Shown: one piece after another, positions 18,382 through 27,685 of the stretch | How the letters are laid out: every line of letters starts with the position of its first letter | How positions within the stretch are numbered: position 1 is the stretch's first letter | DNA from: Ferroplasma acidarmanus Fer1 | GTDB lineage: Archaea; Thermoplasmatota; Thermoplasmata; Thermoplasmatales; Thermoplasmataceae | Direction: 5' to 3' | Assembly: GCF_000152265.2 (NCBI RefSeq) | Contig: NC_021592.1 | Span: 1,736,001 to 1,800,000, forward strand | Length of the DNA stretch: 64,000 nt | Translations under genes and position numbers: made by a program | The notes under the pieces: generated by a model | The model's input: the letters and a program-made list of their open reading frames with translations, nothing else | Database searches by the model: none | Told to the model about the DNA's origin: nothing

Positions 18382-19251
18382 ATGGCAAAAAAAGTAGCTG
18401 TAATAGGTTCAGGAATAATGGGCCAGGGCATAGCCCAGGTTTTTATGAGAAACGGAATGGATACACTTTTAATTGATATAAATGACCGTATACTGGAAAA
18501 TGCTAAAAATAGCATTGCAGATGGAAAATTCGGGCTTTCAAGGCTTGTTGACCGTGGAACAATCACGGAAGGCCAGAAAGCAGAGTATATGAAAAATCTA
18601 TCTGTATCCACAGACTATGGAATGTTAAACGACAGGGAATTTGCAATAGAAGCTGTGCCGGAAATAATGCCGTTGAAATTAAAAGTAATGGAAAGCATTG
18701 AAAAAAATATACCTGAAAGGTCCGTAATAGCATCAAATACCTCCGGAATTATGATATCTGAAATTGGAATGAATATTAAAGACAAGTCAAGGCTTATAGG
18801 AATGCACTGGTTCAATCCGGCACCGGTGATGAAGCTTATTGAGGTGGTTAAAACACGTTTCACATCAGGTGATACAGTAAATATGGTACTTGATATGGCA
18901 AGGTCAATGGGCAAAGAGCCGGTAGTGGTAAACGATTATCCGGGATTTTTCACAACAAATTTTGTCCATTCATGGCTTGTTGAATCCCTCAGATTGTATG
19001 AAAAAGGAATTGCCGGGAAAGAGGATATAGATAAAATGGTAAAACTGGGATTTGGTTTTCCCATGGGGCCCTTTGAGCTCATGGATACTATCGGCCTGGA
19101 TACCATGAAAGAAATAGGCGATTACCTTTATTCTGAAACCGGAGACATGAGAATACTGCCACCACCCATACTGAAAGAAATGGTGTACGCAGGTTATAAG
19201 GGAAGCAAAAAGGTAAAAATGGACAGCAAAGGCGGCTGGTACGATTTATAA
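18382..19251 (+). CDS. 3-hydroxyacyl-CoA dehydrogenase
   Basis: 289 residues, the length of a stand-alone 3-hydroxyacyl (or 3-hydroxybutyryl) CoA dehydrogenase. The N-terminal Rossmann domain has GSGIMGQGIA at residues 9-18. The catalytic His lies in GMHWFNPAPVMKLIEVV, preceded by NTSGI. The C-terminal helical domain has GFPMGPFELMD. It oxidises L-3-hydroxyacyl-CoA with NAD in beta-oxidation or the reverse route. No thiolase or enoyl hydratase is adjacent, but a CoA-transferase remnant lies at 8.3 kb. Confidence 0.9.
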   Translation: MAKKVAVIGSGIMGQGIAQVFMRNGMDTLLIDINDRILENAKNSIADGKFGLSRLVDRGTITEGQKAEYMKNLSVSTDYGMLNDREFAIEAVPEIMPLKLKVMESIEKNIPERSVIASNTSGIMISEIGMNIKDKSRLIGMHWFNPAPVMKLIEVVKTRFTSGDTVNMVLDMARSMGKEPVVVNDYPGFFTTNFVHSWLVESLRLYEKGIAGKEDIDKMVKLGFGFPMGPFELMDTIGLDTMKEIGDYLYSETGDMRILPPPILKEMVYAGYKGSKKVKMDSKGGWYDL

Positions 19252-19253
19252 TT

Positions 19254-20150
19254 TTATAAATTTGCTTTTATAACACGGAATGCATTGTTGAAAAGCACAT
19301 CCTCTGAATGGAGTCCTATCATTTCCTTTAATTTTTCTATTGCATTAACATCAGCGAAGCCATCAGGAGGTTCAGGTATGCCCAGGAAATCGGTGCCGAG
19401 GCTCACATGCTTCCATCCAAAGTTATCTCCAAGATAAGTAATACTCTCTAACATTCCATTTATATCAGGTGTATGCAGGGAAGGCCTTATTCCCGTTATG
19501 CCCATAACACCGCCTGTATCCACTATGGCTTTAATTGAATCCTCATCTATGTTCCTTGGGTGGTCTTTCAAAACCTTAAAATTTGTATGTGAATCCAGTA
19601 TAGGTTTTGACGCAATATTGCACGTATCAAGTATTGTCCTTTTGCCTGCGTGTGCTAGATCTATAATTATTCCGGAACTGTTACATATTTTTACCAGTTC
19701 CTCCCCGGAACCGGTAAGTCCGTAGTCCTTCTTAGAGTAACATGATGATGCAAATTTTGTATCATAATTCCATGTTAATCCAAGGTTTCTCAGCCCCATG
19801 GAATAAAATATGTCTATATCCTGCGGCCTGTTTAGAACATCAGTTCCTTCCATGGATATTAGAAAATTTAGTTCTGAATCCACATACTTATTTCCCTCTA
19901 TAAGGTTAATGCCATATTTTTTAGATATTTCCCTGTAATAATTGAATTGCTGGTATGCAAGGGTTGTGTTAGGTATTGACGTTCCATATTCTTCCCCATA
20001 CTGCATATTGACATGGGGAAAAACTACCGAAAAAATAATTGATCCCGGAAATCTCTTCAGCATATCCACTCCGGATTGACCTGTTCCGTGAATAACATCC
20101 CGGTACATGGAAGAATAAGCTATATCCTCGTGTAAATCTATAAATTTCAT
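19254..20150 (-). CDS. Membrane-dipeptidase-like hydrolase (peptidase M19)
   Basis: 298 residues, shorter than the renal dipeptidase but typical of microbial M19. The metal ligands are recognisable: DLHEDI at the N-terminus (HxD), the bridging Glu in SMEGTDVL, and later His residues in DLAHAGKRT and LDSHTNF. The C-terminal GTDFLG also fits. It hydrolyses dipeptides, including some with D-residues. There is no signal peptide, so it is cytosolic here. It is convergent with the dehydrogenase (2 bp gap). Start ATG 20150. Confidence 0.85.
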   Translation of the reverse strand: MKFIDLHEDIAYSSMYRDVIHGTGQSGVDMLKRFPGSIIFSVVFPHVNMQYGEEYGTSIPNTTLAYQQFNYYREISKKYGINLIEGNKYVDSELNFLISMEGTDVLNRPQDIDIFYSMGLRNLGLTWNYDTKFASSCYSKKDYGLTGSGEELVKICNSSGIIIDLAHAGKRTILDTCNIASKPILDSHTNFKVLKDHPRNIDEDSIKAIVDTGGVMGITGIRPSLHTPDINGMLESITYLGDNFGWKHVSLGTDFLGIPEPPDGFADVNAIEKLKEMIGLHSEDVLFNNAFRVIKANL

Positions 20151-20180
20151 AAAAATGCAATTGGCGAATTGTTAATAAAA

Positions 20181-20651
20181 TTATTCCTTCGTTATTTCAT
20201 GGTAGAGATGCGGTACCATCTCTTTTATTATACTATATGCTATTTCCTGGGCATCTTCAGACCCTGGAAGTGTAAATATTATTTTTTCCCTGTAGATGAA
20301 TAGTGAAGCATTGGACAGGTACGGGAATACGCCACCCGACTTTTGCCTGAATAGTTCCCCGAATCCAGGCATTTCTTTATCAGCTATTTTTCTCAGTACC
20401 AGTGACGTCCTGTCAAGCCGGGAAACTCCTGTTCCCCCGATATATATAAAAATATCAGAATCGCTATAATTGAGGAAAAACTCTGAAAGTATTTCCTTCT
20501 CATCGTCCCTGATCAGTGACCTGGAAGACTTGTTGCCAATATAACTCTCCATTTTGTCCCCAGAAATATCAGTATCGGGAGTCCTTGTTGATGATACAGT
20601 GATTATTCTGTACCTGAGACTGTATTCATGATCCTCATGATGTATATGCAT
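20181..20651 (-). CDS. moaB: Molybdenum cofactor biosynthesis protein MoaB
   Basis: 156 residues from the ATG at 20651. A longer frame reaches 20717, but those codons lie inside moaC and lack homology. Motifs of the MoaB/Mog fold: SSTRTPDTDISG, YIGGTGVSRLDRT (the GGTG active-site loop) and MPGFGELFR. It adenylylates molybdopterin before metal insertion, as archaeal MoaB does. The start overlaps the end of moaC by 17 bp, so the two are translated from one message. Confidence 0.9.
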   Translation of the reverse strand: MHIHHEDHEYSLRYRIITVSSTRTPDTDISGDKMESYIGNKSSRSLIRDDEKEILSEFFLNYSDSDIFIYIGGTGVSRLDRTSLVLRKIADKEMPGFGELFRQKSGGVFPYLSNASLFIYREKIIFTLPGSEDAQEIAYSIIKEMVPHLYHEITKE

Positions 20652-21075
20652 CACCTTTTCTTTTATACACGACAGTAACATTGCCAATGGAGGTATCCGG
20701 GTAGTTACCTGTTTCATCCTTTTCCAGATATTTAACCATGTCCCATATAGTTAGAAGAGCTACCTGCACACCATTTATTGCCTCCATTTCCACGCCTGTC
20801 CTGTAGATTGCCTTTACCCTGCAGGTGACAATAATTTTCGAATCTTCAACCTCAAAATTGAAATCTATGGACATTACAGGCACCGGATGGCAATAGGGTA
20901 TCATTCCGGACGTATTTTTAACTGCAATGGTGCCTGCAATTTTCGCAGTCTCTATGACATCTCCTTTCTTTACCTGCTTTTCCCGGATAAGTTTTATTGT
21001 TTCTTTATTCAGTTTTATTGTCCCGGTAGCCATAGCTTCACGCTTAACTGTATTTTTATCGGTAATGTCAATCAT
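20635..21075 (-). CDS. moaC: Cyclic pyranopterin monophosphate synthase MoaC
   Basis: 146 residues, full length. DITDKNTVKREAMATGTI at the N-terminus, AGTIAVKNTSGMIPYCHPVPV (substrate-binding HP) and the family's YRTGVEMEAINGV followed by WDMVKYLEKD are all present. It makes cPMP in the first committed step of Moco synthesis together with MoaA, which is not in this window. It is the first gene of a moaC-moaB operon. Its cofactor product would serve the hydroxylase at 4-6 kb. Confidence 0.95.
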   Translation of the reverse strand: MIDITDKNTVKREAMATGTIKLNKETIKLIREKQVKKGDVIETAKIAGTIAVKNTSGMIPYCHPVPVMSIDFNFEVEDSKIIVTCRVKAIYRTGVEMEAINGVQVALLTIWDMVKYLEKDETGNYPDTSIGNVTVVYKRKGDAYTS

Positions 21076-21260
21076 ATAGATAATATGCTATTTTTCTAAA
21101 TCAACCTATCGATTTTGTATACAGGTTTCAGCCGGTATTTGTGTTATCAATAAGGGAAAAACCATCTGTGATATCTGTTTTTTCTTGATATTTAAAATAA
21201 ACGTTAATTGTTGCCTCAAAAGCAAATATAAATTTATAAGCATTTATTCTATTTCCCCAG

Positions 21261-22061
21261 ATGAGTCAGACAAATTATAAGGCAGATTATAAAAAAGCCT
21301 ATGTAAATTACAGGCATGTAAAACTCGATCTTGCCACAAAGAAGGAGCATATAAAGATAATTGCAAGGAACGGCAAAGATTCTTTCTGGAACAGGCAAAA
21401 GACCTATCTGTATGCAATCTGTGTAGAAAACGGACTGTGCAACGGGAATTTGGATTTTTTTACATTCGAAAATTCAATTGTTCCAGGATGCATGAATTTC
21501 AAGTATAAATCAGGGCAGCTATTTATGTGCAATATGGACCAGAATCATAATTTCCTTGGTACATTTGGAGCCGATGAATATGCATTTTTAAAAGTTGCTG
21601 GCGAAATTGTACTGGATATTGGCAGCAAAGTAGGCGATTCACCGATATACTTCACATTAAACGAGGCTAAAAATGTTATATCTGTTCCAGAAGACTCTTT
21701 CTACGAAATACTGATGAAAAATGTTAAGGCAAATGACCTGGAAAAAAGAATAGCTATTTCTAATGCTACTTACTGCGGTGGGAAAAAGGATTTATCACTT
21801 AAGGAACTTGCAGAAAAATACGGGATTGACAGTGGTGTATTGAAAATAGATGGAGAAAACTCCATAAAGAAACTGCTGGCTGAGGACAATGAAAGCCTGA
21901 AGATTTTTAAAAGAATTCAGATACTGTATGAAGGCAGTTACGCCGATATAGAAAAGAAGCTGCAGGAAGCAGGGTTCAAAACACATATAGAGAAGAGGGC
22001 TTTGCAAAATGTGACCGGGGATACAGGATTTATCTGCGCCGAATACGCCAATCCCTCATAA
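21261..22061 (+). CDS. FkbM-like SAM-dependent methyltransferase
   Basis: 266 residues. The Rossmann core is seen as EIVLDIGSKVGDSPIYFTLNEAKNVISVPEDSFYEILMKNVKAN, which follows the FkbM pattern (VDIGANIGDSSIYFALKGA...). The usual acidic ribose-binding VEP is replaced by SVPED, so SAM binding may be weakened. The N-terminal 90 residues are unassigned. FkbM enzymes often O-methylate sugars in surface glycans, in line with the glycosyltransferases and heptose genes here. Preceded by a TATA-like stretch at about 21230-21240. Confidence 0.7.
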   Translation: MSQTNYKADYKKAYVNYRHVKLDLATKKEHIKIIARNGKDSFWNRQKTYLYAICVENGLCNGNLDFFTFENSIVPGCMNFKYKSGQLFMCNMDQNHNFLGTFGADEYAFLKVAGEIVLDIGSKVGDSPIYFTLNEAKNVISVPEDSFYEILMKNVKANDLEKRIAISNATYCGGKKDLSLKELAEKYGIDSGVLKIDGENSIKKLLAEDNESLKIFKRIQILYEGSYADIEKKLQEAGFKTHIEKRALQNVTGDTGFICAEYANPS

Positions 22062-22213
22062 ATAGGCCGGCTCTTATAATTAATTTTACATTTAAACATT
22101 TATTTTTTCATTCTAAAACATTGTTATTCGTATAAATTAAAATTTATGCCATCACTATTTGAAAAATAAAGGAAATTGGGAAAATATTTTAATACATTAT
22201 AGATACCACGATA

Positions 22214-22672
22214 ATGGCAGGCAAAAGAAAAGCTGTTTTTGTTGACAGGGATGGTACCCTGAATTATGATACTGGATATACACATAAATTATCTGACCTC
22301 AAAATTTATGATGATATAATTCCCATTTTAAAAGAATATTACGATCAAAATTATATTATCATAGTAGTAACAAACCAATCAGGTATTGGCAGGGAGTATT
22401 ATACTGTAGAAGACATGGAAGCGTTCAATAATAAACTGGCAGAGGAATTAATGAAATATGGCGTTAAAATAGAAGAGTTCTTTTATTGCCCGCACCTTCC
22501 TGATCAGGGATGCAAATGCAGGAAACCCGGAACCGGAATGATAGAGGAAGCAGCAAAAAAATATAATATTGATATTAAAAATTCTGTTGTAATAGGAGAC
22601 AGAACAAGTGTTGATGGTACGATGGCGAGAAAACTGGGGATAAAATTTATTAAAGTCCACGGATACGATTAA
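22214..22672 (+). CDS. gmhB: D-glycero-D-manno-heptose 1,7-bisphosphate phosphatase (GmhB-type HAD)
   Basis: 152 residues, a compact HAD phosphatase without cap. Nucleophile and acid are in DRDGTLN (Asp11, Asp13), motif II is in VVTNQSGIGR, and the final Asp lies in IGDR (129). A Zn loop specific to GmhB/HisB-N is complete: Cys92, His94, Cys100, Cys102 (CPHLPDQGCKCRKP). With the HddA-like kinase at 41464 it would form the middle steps of GDP-D-glycero-D-manno-heptose synthesis. Histidinol-phosphatase is the alternative. It overlaps the convergent gene by 4 bp. Confidence 0.85.
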   Translation: MAGKRKAVFVDRDGTLNYDTGYTHKLSDLKIYDDIIPILKEYYDQNYIIIVVTNQSGIGREYYTVEDMEAFNNKLAEELMKYGVKIEEFFYCPHLPDQGCKCRKPGTGMIEEAAKKYNIDIKNSVVIGDRTSVDGTMARKLGIKFIKVHGYD

Positions 22673-23949
22673 TTTTTAATAATTTCAAATCCGTTGCCTT
22701 CACTTTCATTCGAGGCTTTAAGAATATAATCCGTGTAAAGTCTTAAAGCATCCTGGTTCCCATCCTTAAGGAATATTATGCCCATGCCATTGCTTCCGGC
22801 ATCATAATACTTGAAAAAACTGCCCCATAGTTCATTTTCATAAGCCGGTGACCCCCCGGGCGATAGTGGTACAATATCATTAGCCGAGTTAATTACTATC
22901 AATGGATTGCGAAGTGATTCGGTTCCAGTGACTATTGCAGCCCACAGTTTAGAGGCAAGGGCAGCCGCATCAGCAGCTGAATCTACAATCCTCTGATCGT
23001 AATATTCCTGGCTGATATCAAATCTTTTAATGCTGAAGCTAGAGTTTCCGTTTATTATACTTTTGAACGGGTCGAACTTTCCGGTATTCAGTATTGCTAT
23101 TTCCCGGCCGGTTTTTTCTGCACTTGACATTATTTTTGCAGCCAGGCCAATTTTGCCGTCACCAGCAGGTCCTGTAATCAGTGTTGTTTTTTCTCCACCT
23201 GCTATAGCATTAATTGTTTCTGTCTTTGTATCCAGTATCATTCCTGTAGGTGATTCATCACGCTGAAAATCTATAAATTCCTGTGCTGTCTGCTGTGGTG
23301 CCGCGAGTTTGGGCTCTTTCAAGCTGTAATCCAGTTCCAGGAAATCTTCAATTTTTGCCTTATAGGTGTAGAGTATTTTTTTGTTTCCAACAAGAAGGGG
23401 TTTCCTAAAATTCCCGGAATACAGGCTATATTTTTTCCCCTTTATCTCTTTCCAGTTAATGTCAGCCCTGATGCAATCCTGAATCTTTCCAAGGATAACA
23501 TTGTTTAAATCTTCATCTGGCCTTTTTTTCATATATTTGTCATTTCGTTGCATGAAGATTATCTTCACAAGGTATTTATCCTCCTGGAGAACATACTGGT
23601 CTTTATCCGGTTTCCTATTGTAATACAGAAACCAGAACATCATACCCTGCCCATCAGCAAGTTTTTCAATCACATCCTTTATGTTGGTAAATTCAACCCC
23701 CGTATCATAATAATCTTTTTCCTTCCTGCTTTCAGACACAAAATAATGATTCATCACAGGCATGGCATCAATAGGGTCAAGCTCAACAGATTGTTTTATA
23801 AATGAATATCTGGTGTTTGTGTTTAAAAATATATGAATACGATTTTCTTTATTAAAATAGAATAGGCCAAATTTCTGCCCCATAATACTATAAAGCTTCT
23901 TATTATACACGGAATCTGCAGAACCGTTAATTACTTCATACCATGCCAT
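22669..23949 (-). CDS. Unknown protein with degenerate P-loop-like motif
   Basis: 426 residues, not recognised. The N-terminal half (1-220) is rich in aromatic and charged residues. The C-terminal half looks like a P-loop NTPase: LITGPAGDGKIGLA at about residues 250-263 resembles Walker A, but the Ser/Thr after Lys is Ile. A hydrophobic strand NPLIVINSAND at about 350 could be a Walker-B equivalent lacking Asp-Glu. It is divergent from the Hsp70 gene across a 124-bp shared promoter region, which suggests a functional link. No membrane segments. Confidence 0.7.
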   Translation of the reverse strand: MAWYEVINGSADSVYNKKLYSIMGQKFGLFYFNKENRIHIFLNTNTRYSFIKQSVELDPIDAMPVMNHYFVSESRKEKDYYDTGVEFTNIKDVIEKLADGQGMMFWFLYYNRKPDKDQYVLQEDKYLVKIIFMQRNDKYMKKRPDEDLNNVILGKIQDCIRADINWKEIKGKKYSLYSGNFRKPLLVGNKKILYTYKAKIEDFLELDYSLKEPKLAAPQQTAQEFIDFQRDESPTGMILDTKTETINAIAGGEKTTLITGPAGDGKIGLAAKIMSSAEKTGREIAILNTGKFDPFKSIINGNSSFSIKRFDISQEYYDQRIVDSAADAAALASKLWAAIVTGTESLRNPLIVINSANDIVPLSPGGSPAYENELWGSFFKYYDAGSNGMGIIFLKDGNQDALRLYTDYILKASNESEGNGFEIIKN

Positions 23950-24017
23950 TTAAATGCACAATACTTATAATATGTAATTGTACTTAAATTTTGTCATCCA
24001 TCTGTCATACAACAATC

Positions 24018-24027
24018 TTTATAAAAG
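24018..24027 (+). promoter_or_regulatory. TATA-box candidate of the Hsp70 gene
   Basis: TTTATAAAAG lies about 50 bp upstream of the ATG in the 124-bp divergent intergenic space shared with the minus-strand gene. AAAGGTG at 24061-24067 is a ribosome-binding-site candidate for the same gene. Confidence 0.4.
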
Positions 24028-24073
24028 CATATATTATTAATCTCTATTTATGTATAATATAAAGGTGTTTTAA

Positions 24074-25771
24074 ATGTTTTCCATTGGAATTGATCTTGGC
24101 ACCAGCAATACATCAGCAGCTGTAGCCCTAGTTACCGGCGGAGAATATAAAACCATTGCAATTCCACTATCCGGTAAGAAAACTGGAAGTTCCCTGAAAA
24201 GTTCTATAACATTTGGCGGGTCAGATATAATGTTTACAGGAGCCGATGCCGACAGGATGCTCAAGAAATACCCAGGTGGAAACGTTTCTGGTTTTAAAAC
24301 AAGAATGGGAAGCGAGTACCTGTATCGTACAGGGGAAAAATTCCATTCACCCGTAGAACTGAGTGCAATTATTCTTGCAAGGGTCAAAAACATTGCTGAA
24401 GAATATATGCATGACAGGGTAAAAGATGCTGTAATAGCTGTACCGGCTTATTTCAACAATAATCAGAGGAACGCCACCCGTGAAGCCGCAGCAATAGCCG
24501 GAATAAAGGTAAAACAATTTGTCAGCGAACCTGCTGCAGTAGCAATATCTTACTGGAATCGTGCATCAAAGGCAGAGGCAAAAAATATACTGGTTTTTGA
24601 TATGGGTTCAGGAACAACAGATGTGAGCATTGTAAGGGCACAGGGGAAGGATTTCAGGGTTATTGCAACATCCGGAAACACGGGACTCGGTGGTACCGAT
24701 ATGGATAGGCGTATAGAGGAAATGATGAAATCTTTTCTCCGGATTAATGGTATATCCCCATATCCTCCAGACCTTAGAAAAGACGCAGAAAAATTGAAAA
24801 TTTACCTCTCAAATCATGAAACAGGGGATTCACTGTTAGGGAGTACAAAAATTAAATACACTATGGATTCAAAACAGCTTGATAGCATAGTATCTGACAT
24901 GTTACCTGAAATTTACAGATGCATAGATACAGCCATATTGAATTCAGGCATAAAGAGAAATGAACTGGACACAGTTATAATTACAGGAGGCCCTACTAAA
25001 ATTCCTTTTTTATTTCATTCCATTGAAAACTATCTTTCCACCAGGGCGGTAAAACAGGGGAAGTTTGACACAGCTGTGTCTACAGGGGCAGCAATACTTG
25101 CCTCAGGATTTATCCATATGGGTACCGGTGAGATATCTAAAATTAAGGTTAGTGATGTTGTGCCCATATCACTGGGCAGTGTCACACGCAACGATATTGT
25201 AGTTACCATGATACCTGCAAATACGCCGGTGCCCTGTAAAGCAACAAGACCCTTTACCACGATAAGGGACTACCAGAGCGAAATAGAGGTAAAGGTAGTC
25301 CAGGGCGAACGGCCACTTGGCACAGATAATATTGTGCTAGGGCATTTTACACTTTCAGGCATAAAACCGGCACCCAGGGGGGAAGTTGCTATTGATGTGA
25401 CATACAGTGTTGATAAAAATGGCATACTGACAGTCTCCGCCAGGGACAATGATACCGCGGCAATAAAAGAGATTAAGATAAGTGAGACTATGCAGCACAG
25501 CCAGGAAGAAATAAAAGAAATGAAGGAAGCGGTAAAGAAATATTTTAAAGTAGATTCAGAGCGGAAGAAGATGGCAGAAATTATGAACAGATCAGAGCAG
25601 CTTCTGCACGAATTAAAAGGCATAGCAAATAAGCAACTTTCAACTGAAACAAAATACTATAATATCAATACAGATATATTAATGGTAAGCAGAGCTATTA
25701 AAAATAATAATATTAAACTTCTATCCCAGTTATTAACAAAAACGGATAAAGAATATTCATTGAAAAATTGA
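24074..25771 (+). CDS. Divergent Hsp70-family chaperone
   Basis: 565 residues. The ATPase domain is intact: phosphate-1 loop GIDLGTSNTS (residues 5-14), AVPAYFNNNQRNATREAA, phosphate-2 loop FDMGSGTTDVSIV (about 176-188) and adenosine motif IITGGPTKIPF. A substrate-binding beta domain follows (TRPFTTIRDYQSEIEVKVVQGE, DKNGILTVSARD). The lid is short, ending at 565 rather than about 610-640, without a Gly-rich tail. No grpE or dnaJ is adjacent, so this is probably a specialised Hsp70 and not the housekeeping DnaK. The divergent neighbour is a candidate partner. Confidence 0.85.
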   Translation: MFSIGIDLGTSNTSAAVALVTGGEYKTIAIPLSGKKTGSSLKSSITFGGSDIMFTGADADRMLKKYPGGNVSGFKTRMGSEYLYRTGEKFHSPVELSAIILARVKNIAEEYMHDRVKDAVIAVPAYFNNNQRNATREAAAIAGIKVKQFVSEPAAVAISYWNRASKAEAKNILVFDMGSGTTDVSIVRAQGKDFRVIATSGNTGLGGTDMDRRIEEMMKSFLRINGISPYPPDLRKDAEKLKIYLSNHETGDSLLGSTKIKYTMDSKQLDSIVSDMLPEIYRCIDTAILNSGIKRNELDTVIITGGPTKIPFLFHSIENYLSTRAVKQGKFDTAVSTGAAILASGFIHMGTGEISKIKVSDVVPISLGSVTRNDIVVTMIPANTPVPCKATRPFTTIRDYQSEIEVKVVQGERPLGTDNIVLGHFTLSGIKPAPRGEVAIDVTYSVDKNGILTVSARDNDTAAIKEIKISETMQHSQEEIKEMKEAVKKYFKVDSERKKMAEIMNRSEQLLHELKGIANKQLSTETKYYNINTDILMVSRAIKNNNIKLLSQLLTKTDKEYSLKN

Positions 25772-25772
25772 T

Positions 25773-26867
25773 TTATATTGATCGAAAATACTCTTCTGAT
25801 TCTTTACGGAATTCATTTTCCCTTTTTTTATGGTCTTTGGGGTGGTGGGAACCTACTATTTTTGGATCATCTACAGTGTCAAGGAACTGGTTTAAAAGCG
25901 TTTTATCTCCGGACATAACCATTAATGACGGGCCTGTATCACCTGTTATGTAAATTCCTTCATGTTTTTTTGAAAATTCTATAAAATTCTTCAATAAAAT
26001 GATGCTTTCGGCTGTCTGGATAACATTTCCCCTTGATAGAAGTACAGCATTAAGGGCAAACATATCCTCCATTGCACGGTTCATCATCAGTTCAATGTTA
26101 AAATCTTCATCAATGATTTCATTTAATTTGTTATATTTCTCATTTAACCAGGAATTATAAAATATAGATTTTACAGCTTCTATATGTGCATTAGAGGTCC
26201 TGTAATCTATATTTTTAGGAAATATGGCATAGTTTATTTTATCAACATCAGCTGGAATCTTTACAGCGAATGAATTCTGTTCCTGCATCCCTGGATAAGA
26301 TAGCCATATGGATGGCCCATTAATTGCTGCCCTTGTACCGGATCCGGATACCAGCCTTGCATACCTGGATACAAAGCTATCATCCTTAGCGCCCATTTCA
26401 CCAAAAACATTTTTTATCAAACTCCTGGCGACAGCGGAAGCCACAGCGGATGATTCGCTCAAGCCTTTAGCTTCACTGTATTTTCTATATCTTTTAATGT
26501 AAAATATAAAGCTACCCCTTATGCCGGTATTTTTTCTGAATATTTCAAGTGGTTTTTCATACCTATCAACGTATCCTGTTGCAGGTTTTCCATCAAGAAT
26601 AGCCATATCAGAGTTTTCTTTTTTAGTGTACATGCAGGCACTGTAGACAAATGAGAAATCTGTGTTGAATGATGTTGAGGGATTATTTGCAATTTTGTAG
26701 TAATCATCGTAATAACCCAGAAATTTCTCGAAGGCCTTAATAGGATAACTGTGACCGGTTGAAACCTTTCCTGGTTCCAGCTCAGTATCGTAATTTATCA
26801 GTTCCTTGTACAGGTCCATATCTACCAGTTTGTGTTTTATATTTTCTCCCTCAAATTTAAAATCCAT
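25773..26867 (-). CDS. Mevalonate-3,5-bisphosphate decarboxylase (GHMP-fold)
   Basis: 364 residues with the diphosphomevalonate-decarboxylase fold. The substrate loop is AKGLSESSAVASAVARSL, SGSGTRAAINGPSIW replaces the SGSACRSLFGG block, and the decarboxylation Asp lies in ITGDTGPSLMVMS near the C-terminus. Thermoplasmatales use such a protein to turn mevalonate 3,5-bisphosphate into isopentenyl phosphate. The partner 3-kinase is at 50708. A plain diphosphomevalonate decarboxylase is the alternative, but the diverged N-terminus and the presence of the 3-kinase favour the bisphosphate enzyme. Confidence 0.8.
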   Translation of the reverse strand: MDFKFEGENIKHKLVDMDLYKELINYDTELEPGKVSTGHSYPIKAFEKFLGYYDDYYKIANNPSTSFNTDFSFVYSACMYTKKENSDMAILDGKPATGYVDRYEKPLEIFRKNTGIRGSFIFYIKRYRKYSEAKGLSESSAVASAVARSLIKNVFGEMGAKDDSFVSRYARLVSGSGTRAAINGPSIWLSYPGMQEQNSFAVKIPADVDKINYAIFPKNIDYRTSNAHIEAVKSIFYNSWLNEKYNKLNEIIDEDFNIELMMNRAMEDMFALNAVLLSRGNVIQTAESIILLKNFIEFSKKHEGIYITGDTGPSLMVMSGDKTLLNQFLDTVDDPKIVGSHHPKDHKKRENEFRKESEEYFRSI

Positions 26868-26923
26868 ATAAGGTTATAATAGCATAAAATAAAAACCTAA
26901 CATAAATATGCAATACTTTTAAC

Positions 26924-27661
26924 TTATTTTTTATTTTCAAGGAAGTTAACCTTCTGTATATTGAGGTTTTCTTCACGCAACCTCTGCTCTCTTGCTTTTG
27001 AATAATCTGATGTATCGAATTGATATACAATATCATCACTTTTTGATGTGACGGCATTTATTCTAACACCACCTACTCCTTCTTCCGGTGCCACCACGAT
27101 TGAGTCGCCCTGAAAATCATCTGAAATTGAATTTACAGAAATAATTGGTATCCTGTTTTCAAGTGCCCTTGTTTTAACATATAGATGCCATTCACTGTGG
27201 AAATCTCTTCTAATCAGGGAAGGATTAAAAATAACATCGCAATGCTTCCTGAAAAGTATTCGTGCATAATCGGGGAAATCCAGATCGTAGCATACCAGTA
27301 TGCCAATTTTAAGTCCACCAATATTAAACAGTTTTAACTGGTTGCCTGAGGTATATTTTGTGCTTTCTGCCTTATATAAATTTATTTTATCCTGCCAGCC
27401 TATTATCTCTCTGTTCTGGATCAGGAAAGACCTGTTATATACAAACCGGTCAACATATGAAAGGCTGCCAAGTATAATCATATTTTTTATTTTAATAGAA
27501 TTCAGGAGCCTGCTAAATGAATTCACGTCTACCTTTGTTGTTATAAATTTCTCAGGGAAAACAATGATTTCATTTTCCGGAAAATTTAAAGAAGAAATAT
27601 ACTGCATTGCTGATTCCAACGGCATTCTACGTAATTGCAAAGCCCTGATAGCTATTTTCAT
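26924..27661 (-). CDS. Carbon-nitrogen hydrolase (nitrilase superfamily)
   Basis: 245 residues, alpha-beta-beta-alpha fold. The Glu-Lys-Cys triad is complete: Glu37 in VFPEKF, Lys92 in WQDKINLY, and Cys124 in GILVCYDLDFPDYAR. The sequence after Cys fits amidases that act on small amides (omega-amidase or carbamoylputrescine-type). Cytosolic, probably a multimer. The substrate is undetermined. Same strand and close to the MocA-like gene (24 bp), so they may be cotranscribed. Confidence 0.85.
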   Translation of the reverse strand: MKIAIRALQLRRMPLESAMQYISSLNFPENEIIVFPEKFITTKVDVNSFSRLLNSIKIKNMIILGSLSYVDRFVYNRSFLIQNREIIGWQDKINLYKAESTKYTSGNQLKLFNIGGLKIGILVCYDLDFPDYARILFRKHCDVIFNPSLIRRDFHSEWHLYVKTRALENRIPIISVNSISDDFQGDSIVVAPEEGVGGVRINAVTSKSDDIVYQFDTSDYSKAREQRLREENLNIQKVNFLENKK

Positions 27662-27685
27662 GTTTTTCTATTGCCGTACATTATT

